Below are positions 57,234 through 64,000 of a stretch of DNA of 64,000 bases, in pieces. Within the stretch, counting starts at the first letter, position 1. Every line of letters begins with the position of its first letter. The stretch spans positions 86,395,637-86,459,636 of the forward strand of contig NC_133534.1 of NCBI RefSeq assembly GCF_048544455.1, given 5' to 3'. A program made the translations under genes and the position numbers. This DNA comes from Silene latifolia (taxonomy: Eukaryota > Streptophyta > Magnoliopsida > Caryophyllales > Caryophyllaceae). The notes below the pieces were generated by a model. That model made no database searches. It was not told the origin of the DNA and saw only the letters and a program-made list of their open reading frames with translations.

Positions 57234-58802
57234 ATGGCAAGAACAAAAGGATCAACAAAGGCACCTAAGGCAAAGGCACTCTCAACAAGACAAAAATGTC
57301 TTCACGCAAAGAAAGCCTCATTGGCTATGGTGGTAGCTAGTTCAAACTTTGAAGTTCAACAACAACAACCTCCCTTGGAAGCAACAACATCAACAACTCC
57401 GGAAATTGCTCAATTATCAAACTATCCGGAGGTAATTTTCATTTCTAACTCCCATAGGGATACATTTGCCAAGTATGCTAGAAAATCCTTTCTATCCACC
57501 AAATTCATATGTGAATATGCCTTGAACAAATTGGGTGTCCTTGAACAAACAAAAGCCTTCTTTGAAGCCATGGGGTTGGGAAAATTGTTTGCTACAAGAG
57601 AATTGACATACCCCTCCCTTACCTTAGAATTCTTGAGTTCTTTGAAAGTGACTAAGGTAGAGACTAGAGAAAACATCGAGTTCCGCCTTGACAATGTGAG
57701 TAGGCGCATCACCTTTGATGAATTGGGTAAAGTATTGCGTCTTAGTGATTCACCTAGTTATTACAAGAATCCCGGAAAATATGACCCCGCTCCTCTTTGG
57801 GAGGCGATTTCCGGGAGGAAATTTGAGAACTATCATGCTAGTCGCGCTCTATTAGTCCCCCATCCGGGGATTAGAGTGTGGCACAAGGTCATCGGGAATA
57901 CTATCATTGCAAGAAAATACACTAACCACTATACCAAGCTCGATTGTGTTCTACTTGAGTCGGCCTTAAATATTGGAAGGGAATTCACCAAGCCTTACAA
58001 TTCTCTAAGGCTTTTGGTGGAAAGATGGCTCAATGTTGATTGTGGAAAGCAAGGCACCACTTTTATTGTAAATGGAGGTCTAGTCACTCTTTTGGCGAAG
58101 TACTTTGATCCGAATTTCAACAAGGATAGCAAGTATGTGGCGAAAAAGGAGGGTCATCTCATTGACATGGATGCCATGATTAACAAGTACAAGTGGGTCA
58201 CTCATAACCCTCTTGACACCAAATATGGGTGGCTCACCAATGAAGCTAGATCTTTTACTTTGCCTTCCAAGATATGCCGTTTGAGTGTCCATCGGACCAA
58301 CTACCTTCTTCCCCTCTCAAAAGAAGCCGAATACATCATCCGTCAACAAAGGGGTGAAATTGAAATGCCCTCCTCCTCCATTGTCACGCCACCCTATCCA
58401 TTCAAGTATCAAGAGTTCAAACCCGAAGGTCTTAAAGCAAGCAATGACTACATGACTCTACTTATGCAAGAGATGCACAAACAAGCTTATAAGGATCGGG
58501 AAGATGCATACTTAGCTTAATATCCACCCCTCCTTCATTTAGCTAGGCAAGGACTACTTGATCCTTCAGGTCCTTTGCCTAGTTGGGCGGATAGGGAAGT
58601 CTTCTTTCCAAGTGCATCTAGGGGTGAGATACCGGGTGACGATGAGGTTGTCGGTGATGAGGTTGTTGATGATAGCATTGATGAAGAGGCTAATGAAGAA
58701 GAAGATGATGAAGGAAGTGAGCAAGGAAGTGAAGAGGGAAGTGGTGATGAGTCCACTTCTATTGAGGAAGATGATGACAATGATGATATGGTGGAAGACT
58801 AG
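57234..58802 (+). pseudogene. ORF2 of Ath-2 (Athila ORF1/env-like), one in-frame stop before the acidic tail
   Basis: From MARTKG the frame is open to a TAA at 58518-58520 (where Ath-1 has a Gln codon) and then continues in frame to 58802. The full reading is about 522 residues. The N terminus is basic (Lys/Arg-rich, first 45 residues), the middle is globular (ITFDELGKVLRLSDSP, HPGIRVWHKVIGNTIIARK, WVTHNPLDTKYGWL), and the last 75 residues are extremely acidic. An upstream Met at 57198 is in frame, but Ath-1 lacks support for it. Function unknown; no catalytic motif and no obvious signal peptide or membrane segment, which argues against a classical envelope protein. Confidence 0.7.
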
Positions 58803-60773
58803 CAAGCTTTGGAGGCTCCTACCGTCTTGAGGTTTGTCTACTTCTTTCTTTCTTTGTTTTATTTATTTATCTTGATCATGGTTGGAGAGTCCTAGCAACA
58901 TAGATGACTAACACCTCGGCCCCATTGAGGTGTTCTTATTTCATTGTTCCCACTTTTGAAAATCCAAAATGACAATTTAGTTTCATGCATTGCATCTTGT
59001 GTGCATGAACTACCCCAAATTTAGGACATTAGAAATAATGTCTATCTCGGTTTGGGGAAGTACATGCATACGCAACGGGAGGAAATCTAAATTACGCTCT
59101 CCGTCATAAACAAAAACCCATGCAACATGTAGTGTAGATTAGTGTAGCTTGCATTTAGTGTAGAAATCATACATCATGTTTGCATAATTTCCCATCATTT
59201 TGGCCATTGAGGACAATGCCCATATTAGTGTGGGGATGGGGAATTCTAACTTAGCTTTTATTCAAAAATCCAAAAAAATCAATAAATTTGGAAAAACCAT
59301 AAAAAATTGAAAAATTGAAAAACCAAAAACAAGTTCATTTCTTTTGTAGTATAATCATGTATATATTGTTGTATATATTGTGTTTGTTCATCCTTGTTCA
59401 CATTGATTGACTACGCCACATCCGAGACATGAGGATCATTGAAGACCGCATGGTATGATCTTTCCAATCTCCTTTTTCCTCTTTATGTTAATGACTATGT
59501 GGCTTTATTTTGATTGATGCGGTATAACAATGTGAAATTAGGACTTGCATTTAGTTTATATGTCATATTAGTTGGTAGAATCATTTGCATTAGGATGTAT
59601 ATATGTTAGTTGCATCATGGCATGTAGTTTGCATGGTAGAAAAATTTTGTGAAACCGTTTACTTGGGAAGCTTGACAAGTGTATATAGGCCCTAGTAGAT
59701 GCTTTTTCTTCTTAAGACTTTGCTTGTTAGAATACTTGTAAAACACCCTAGGATGTGTCATGCTAGTATCCTTTGACCCATGGATTAAGGCCTAGTCAAG
59801 AGTACCTTGTGGTGTGATAACTCCTTGGCTACCGTTTATTCCAAGGTGACCCTTGAAACCATGCATCCATCATCCATGTTCTACCATACATTTTGTCATC
59901 AAAGGGAATGGGCACAAAAAGAAATCAATTTGAGTTCAATGAAATGAAAAGTGAAAGAAAGTTTGCAAAATGCATCGAATGAAAAAAGGAGCAAAAATAG
60001 ACTTCTATGCTTCAAATATAAGGCACCCTCACTACATATGGGGTGACTTTAAAAATGTTCAAAAGAAAATGCAAAATTTGAAAAGTTGTCAAGTATTGAA
60101 ATGCCAAAAATCAAAAAGAAATGGCAAGAAAGTGTTCTCAAATGTCAAATGCCACAAGAAATTGGGGGGAAAAACAAAAACAAAAGCAAAATCCCAAAGA
60201 GAAACTCAAATATTCTATCGATCCCTTTATCCATCGTATCCACTTTTGTGCATGGTAGAGAGGGGACGACCCTTGTTCTTGTATAGGCAAGAGGGGGAAT
60301 TCCGCGATCCTCCAGTGTTTCTAACACCATAGGGAGTCTACTCTTGACAAAAACATTTAACGATTGAGGACAAAGGTACCCTAGCTTGACACAACTTGGA
60401 GGTGATTTATTGGTATCCTTCTAGGCTTAGTAGTTTGAAGAAATTGCATCTATGAAGGAATGTGTACCCTTGAATTGCTTCCCTTGTTGATAATTTCCGC
60501 CACTTAGATGAGGAAAATGGCTATTCTTTTGTAGATGCATCCATTATTTGATTTTGTGTGCTTAATGTTTGGATGTGTCGCCATTTTGGCAAGACCCACC
60601 TTGCCTTGCAAGAAGGCATCCTACCTCATGGTTGTCTTGTTGTGAGATGAAGGGGCGGAGTGAGACCCGCTAATTGTCTTATATCGGCTATGTTATTAGG
60701 TTAGTTTAAATAATGGTCCTAGTCTTTGTCACCTCTTTACTCGGGACGAGCAAAGCTTTGGTTTGGGGATATT
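58803..60773 (+). other. Ath-2 3' non-coding region and PPT
   Basis: No convincing ORF (a 120-codon frame at 59970 is Lys-rich and has no recognised domain). It ends CAAAGCTTTGGTTTGGGGATATT directly before the LTR; TTTGGGGA at 60762-60769 is the likely PPT. Confidence 0.6.
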
Positions 60774-60956
60774 TGATGTGACCATAATTAGAGCATATTT
60801 AGTCCCCAAATTAGCCTTGTTCCCATGCTTTTTAGTGCATATTTGGGTCATTTATTGTCTTTAGTTCTTTGTTTTGCATATTCTTTGAGGTTTTGTGTCC
60901 TTGATAGGAAAGGAGTGCAAACCTTGCATTTTCATGGCAAAATGAGACTAAATTGA

Positions 60957-61346
60957 ATGAATTCAATGACCAAGCATCAAGGAGATACAAGATTAGAAGG
61001 CCTTTGTACATATTATAGTAGATGGGCAATGATGAGAAAATATCCTTGCATCCCCGAGGAAATCCTCAAGGATTTTATGAAGAAAAAGGAAGAAAAGAAG
61101 AAGGAACGAGACTGCCTGACAATCCGTGCTGATTGCCTAGAAGACGCCCGTCTTCACCCCAAAATCCGAGCGTCTTCCTCAGCTGGACGCCCAGGCAGAA
61201 CCTCCAGAAGACGCCCGTCTTCACCCTCTGGACGCCCGTCCAGAAGCTGCCAAATCCGCTTGTCCCGTGCTAAAGACGTCCGGATTCCCAGACAATCCCA
61301 TTTCGTCTTCTACAAGCTTCAAGGAAGGATGCACATCTTTTTCTAG
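60957..61346 (+). CDS. LTR-embedded 129-codon ORF (Ath-2 3' LTR copy)
   Basis: Third copy of the LTR ORF; same start, stop and length. See 43461-43850. Confidence 0.35.
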   Translation: MNSMTKHQGDTRLEGLCTYYSRWAMMRKYPCIPEEILKDFMKKKEEKKKERDCLTIRADCLEDARLHPKIRASSSAGRPGRTSRRRPSSPSGRPSRSCQIRLSRAKDVRIPRQSHFVFYKLQGRMHIFF

Positions 61347-61448
61347 AGACCGGAGTCTCCCTAGAGACCGACGATTCCTCAACAAGGGACTTAATCATCA
61401 TTTAAGCTAAGCCCTTAGTTAACCCTAATTTATGTACCTAATCCCCAC

Positions 61449-61456
61449 TATAAATA
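61449..61456 (+). promoter_or_regulatory. TATA box in Ath-2 3' LTR
   Basis: CACTATAAATACCCC. Confidence 0.65.
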
Positions 61457-62554
61457 CCCCATTAGTCTAATTAGAAAAGTAGGTTCTTCTTAGCAATCTT
61501 TAGTGTAGTTAATATCAATCAAATCTCTCTTTAATCTTGTAATCAACATTTAATCATGTTTTAATACAAGTTTTATTTCCTTAATCTCTCTCTTGTTCAT
61601 CCTTTATTTTGGGTAATTGAAGATTATTTGGGTTATTATTGGGAGATTGACAACCTTCCAATCAAGCATCAAGTACTTCTTTTATTCTTTGCTTTATTAT
61701 TGGAATCATTTGTAGGTATAATTCTCTTAATCTCTTTTTAATTATTGTTAATCACTTTCATTTATTCATCATGTTTCACTTTGTTGGTATGATTGACAAC
61801 CTTGCTAGCATGTTCAACATGATAATGAGTGAGTAGTTTCCTTAGCTAGGGTTAATGGGTAATTAGGGGAAACCAACATGGGGAATGATTCATGCTTAAA
61901 TTAATATGCTTTCATAGTTTATTTCTTTGCTTGTTGTGATCTCAACTTATGCACATGTTATGTTTGATAAAATGTGAGCCTATGAATCCTTGCATTTTTT
62001 ACCCACCACCTATCTTTTCAATGAGACTTGTAAGACATAAACCAACTCGAGTCTCATTAGACCATGCATATTGTTGAGTAAGGAAGATTATGTCGAATTG
62101 TAAGTGTTGTACAATCTAATCGATTCGGCTCCGGGACCCAAACTTTCCTAGGATTGTAAGATATAAGCCAACTCGATCCATCACAACAATAATTGCTTGC
62201 TTATAACTTGAGAATATGTTTGTATGATCAATTCCCATGAATCCCCTATGACCCCATGACACCCTAGTGCCTTTTTATCAATTGTTTACATCCCTTTTAG
62301 TTCATCTTGCTTGTTTACTTTCATTGCTATTTAGTTTAGTGATCTTCTACTTCAAACCCCAATTGTGACACCCTTAGACACCACTAGTTGCAATAGAAAT
62401 CTCATCTCAATTCCCGTCCCTTGGGATCCGACCTTTACTTGCCTCTTTACTAATTGTACAGTTGTTGGTGAAGTTATAAATTGTGTTTTGGTCTAGGTGC
62501 TCCTAACGACAAGTACTGAAAACTAAACCTCACGAGGGATTCACGACCAGGGAT

Positions 62555-63022
62555 GATGACTGTCAAAAGGTGTTTGACCAAATCAAGGAGATACTAGCCA
62601 AGCCACCAGTGCTCATGCCACCCCAACTAGATAAACCTCTTCGTTTATATCTCACATTAACTGAAACAGCCATGGGAGCTATGCTAGCACAAACCGTTGG
62701 AAAAGAAGAAAGAGCTATCTACTACGTTAGTAAGAAGTTCTTGGAGTATGAGTGCAAGTACACACCACTCGAAAAGACATGCCTCGCTCTTGTGTGGGCA
62801 ACGAAGAAGCTACGCCATTACATGCTTAGCTACTCCGTTAAAATATACTCCAAAATGGATCCTGTCAAATACCTCTTCGAAAAACCCGTTCTCAATGGAC
62901 GCCTAGCGAGATGGACTTTGATGCTCTCAGAGTTCGATCTCAAATATGTACCTCTGAAAGTTATAAAAGGACGCGCTGTCACCGAGTTCTTCGCAGAAAA
63001 TCCCATCAATGATGCACAATGA
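62555..63022 (+). pseudogene. pol: Tat-2 RNase H (continuation of pol after Ath-2)
   Basis: It resumes the pol frame at DDCQKVFDQIKEIL. Motifs: LYLTLTETAMGAMLAQ (an Asp-to-Thr-like change at the first active-site position, where DAS is usual), LEKTCLALVWA, and YVPLKVIKGRAVTEFFAE near the end. A stop at 63020-63022 and a frameshift separate it from the next domain. Confidence 0.8.
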
Positions 63023-63440
63023 GGATATACTCCAAACCGAGGTAGACTCCTGGGACCTTTATTTTGATGGAGTGTCGAACTTAAGAGGATTCGGAATAGG
63101 AGTGTTTCTCATTTCTCCTGAAGGTGAGCATACACCACTCTCTGTCAAACTCGACTTCGAGGTGACAAATAACGCAGCAGAATACGAAGCTTGCCTCATT
63201 GGGCTACAAGCATCAGTAGGTTTAGGCATCAAGAATCTTCGGGTACATGGAGATTCATCATTGATCATCAACCAAATTACGGGATCTTGGAAAATTTGGA
63301 GTGAAAGCCTAGCACCCTATTAAGCCAGAATAGACCAAGTGGCCCAATTCTTCGATCAAGTAACTTACCTACACCTACCTCGAGAATAGAATCAATTTGC
63401 AGATGCTCTTGCAAAACTCGCATCCTTGATTAATATGCCG
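63009..63440 (+). pseudogene. Tat-2 second, archaeal-type RNase H (aRNH)
   Basis: It reads WDLYFDGVSNLRGFGIGVFLISPEG, TNNAAEYEACLIGLQ, VHGDSSLIINQITG, a stop at 63321-63323, then LHLPRE, a stop, and NQFADALAKLAS. The Asp, Glu, Asp and Asp/ADALA positions of the family are readable. This extra RNase H is a known hallmark of the Tat lineage of plant Ty3/gypsy elements. Two stops show decay. Confidence 0.8.
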
Positions 63441-64000
63441 GATAATATGGTAGAAATGCCTTTATGCATCGAACGATGGTCAGAGCCAGCTTATGTGCAC
63501 CAAATTACAGATGAGGAAGAAACCCCAGAGGAACCTTGGTTCCAAGCAATTCTGAACTTCAAACTCAACGGCACCTATCCACCAGATATGGATAGGAGGG
63601 GACAACGTGCTATACGCTTACTAGCCTCCCAGTACGTCCTCATGCAAGGGGAATAGTATAGGAGAACACCTCTTGGTGTAGTCTTGCGCTTCCTTGATCA
63701 TTCATAGGCACGAAAAGTGATGGAAGAAGTCCATGATGGAGAATGTGGCCCTCACATGAGTGGACCAATGATGGCAAAGAAAATCACGCGTTTGGGGTAT
63801 TACTGGACCACAATGGAATCCGATTGCATCAAATATGTCAGACATTGCCACAACTACCAAATCTTCGGGAATGTGCAACATGTACCTCCTTCGTTACTGT
63901 ACACCATGACGTCTCCTTGGCCATTTTCTGCTTAGGGAATCGACATCATCGGGAAGATCACCCCAGCCGCAATAGGAGGTTACTGTTTCATTCTGGTGGC
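63441..64000 (+). pseudogene. pol: Tat-2 integrase, N-terminal part
   Basis: Segments read EEPWFQAILNFKLNGTYP, then a zinc-finger region EVHDGECGPHMSG...YVRHCHNYQIFG. The second Cys of the HHCC finger is Tyr. The first catalytic Asp region (GIDIIGKITPAA) follows a stop at 63933-63935. The window ends within the catalytic core. Confidence 0.75.

Larger units (their letters stand above)
43278..62549 (+). mobile_element. Ath-2: Athila-like non-autonomous LTR retrotransposon, sibling of Ath-1
   Basis: The TSD gggat lies at 43273-43277 and 62550-62554. The 5' LTR is split by Tek-C (43278-44590 and 52836-53290, 1768 bp in total); the 3' LTR is 60774-62549 (1776 bp). The interior carries gag-protease, the motif-array spacer, ORF2 and a 2-kb non-coding tail. 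As in Ath-1, no reverse transcriptase, RNase H or integrase is present. Confidence 0.92.
60774..62549 (+). repeat. 3' LTR of Ath-2 (1776 bp)
   Basis: It starts TGATGTGACCATAATTAG and ends TTCACGACCA, followed by the TSD gggat. It differs from the 5' LTR at scattered bases (about 3-4 in the first 55), so Ath-2 is not very recent. Confidence 0.92.
37414..64000 (+). mobile_element. Tat-2: Tat-lineage Ty3/gypsy retrotransposon (decayed), continuing past the window
   Basis: It has, in order, a 5' LTR (37414-38802), PBS, a leader containing a hAT-like insertion, gag, a Ser/Glu-rich spacer, RT, [Ath-2 insertion], RNase H, a second archaeal-type RNase H and the start of integrase. The second RNase H is diagnostic of the Tat lineage. 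Numerous stops and frameshifts show it is inactive. The 3' LTR is beyond 64000, so no TSD can be checked. Confidence 0.9.

Noticed and set aside
59970..60332. 120-codon Lys-rich ORF in the Ath-2 tail
   Set aside because: No domain is recognisable and the region is A-rich non-coding tail; Ath-1 does not cover it, so conservation cannot be tested.

Overview
This window reads as plant nuclear DNA made almost entirely of nested LTR retrotransposons. I see no convincing host gene, no rRNA or tRNA gene and no CRISPR array. All lineage names come from motifs read by eye: reverse transcriptase, RNase H, integrase and protease motifs, primer-binding sites, LTR ends and target-site duplications (TSDs). 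No database search was run. The repeated TACTCGATCGAGTA-type motif and the Athila/Tat/Tekay mixture suggest a dicot with a large, repeat-rich genome, perhaps a Caryophyllales species; that taxonomic guess is from memory and weak.

Left half. Ath-1 (1-7782, minus strand, cut by the left edge) is an Athila-like element with gag-protease and a second ORF but no reverse transcriptase or integrase. It sits in Tat-1 (minus; interior 7783-12298, LTR 12299-15095 plus base 32923). Tat-1 has a reduced gag made of three tandem nucleocapsid-like units and a leader with two tandem arrays. The outer end of the Tat-1 LTR is split by Tek-A (15096-32917, plus, TSD tctac), a chromovirus-type element with no long ORF. 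Tek-A itself contains Cop-1 (18253-27066, minus, Ty1/copia, TSD aataa), a hAT-like element (27355-28017, TSD gtttcgag) and a solo LTR (31213-32626, TSD ttatg). Tat-1 in turn lies in the leader of Tek-B, whose LTR is 33316-34614.

Middle. 34640-36300 is a small LTR element (LX) with an unrecognised 121-residue acidic ORF. It is cut by a Tat-like LTR fragment (36301-36696, minus), which is cut by a copia LTR fragment (36697-37413), which is cut by Tat-2.

Right half. Tat-2 (37414 to beyond 64000, plus) is a decayed Tat-lineage element with gag, RT, RNase H, the extra archaeal-type RNase H and the start of integrase. Its RT/RNase H junction is split by Ath-2 (43278-62549, plus, TSD gggat), a sibling of Ath-1. 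The 5' LTR of Ath-2 is split by Tek-C (44591-52830, minus, TSD aagtc), a Tekay/Del-type chromovirus with an open 880-codon RT-RNase H-integrase frame and a chromodomain relic.

Nesting gives relative ages: on the right, LX > Tat-like LTR > copia LTR > Tat-2 > Ath-2 > Tek-C; on the left, Tek-B > Tat-1 > Tek-A > (Cop-1, hAT, solo LTR), with Ath-1 also younger than Tat-1. The most interesting signals are non-coding: each family carries many copies of its own short palindromic or GC-rich motif, and one motif is shared by unrelated lineages. Other points of interest are the non-autonomous Athila-like family, its LTR-embedded 129-codon ORF seen in three LTRs, and a copia element with near-identical LTRs but a dead pol.
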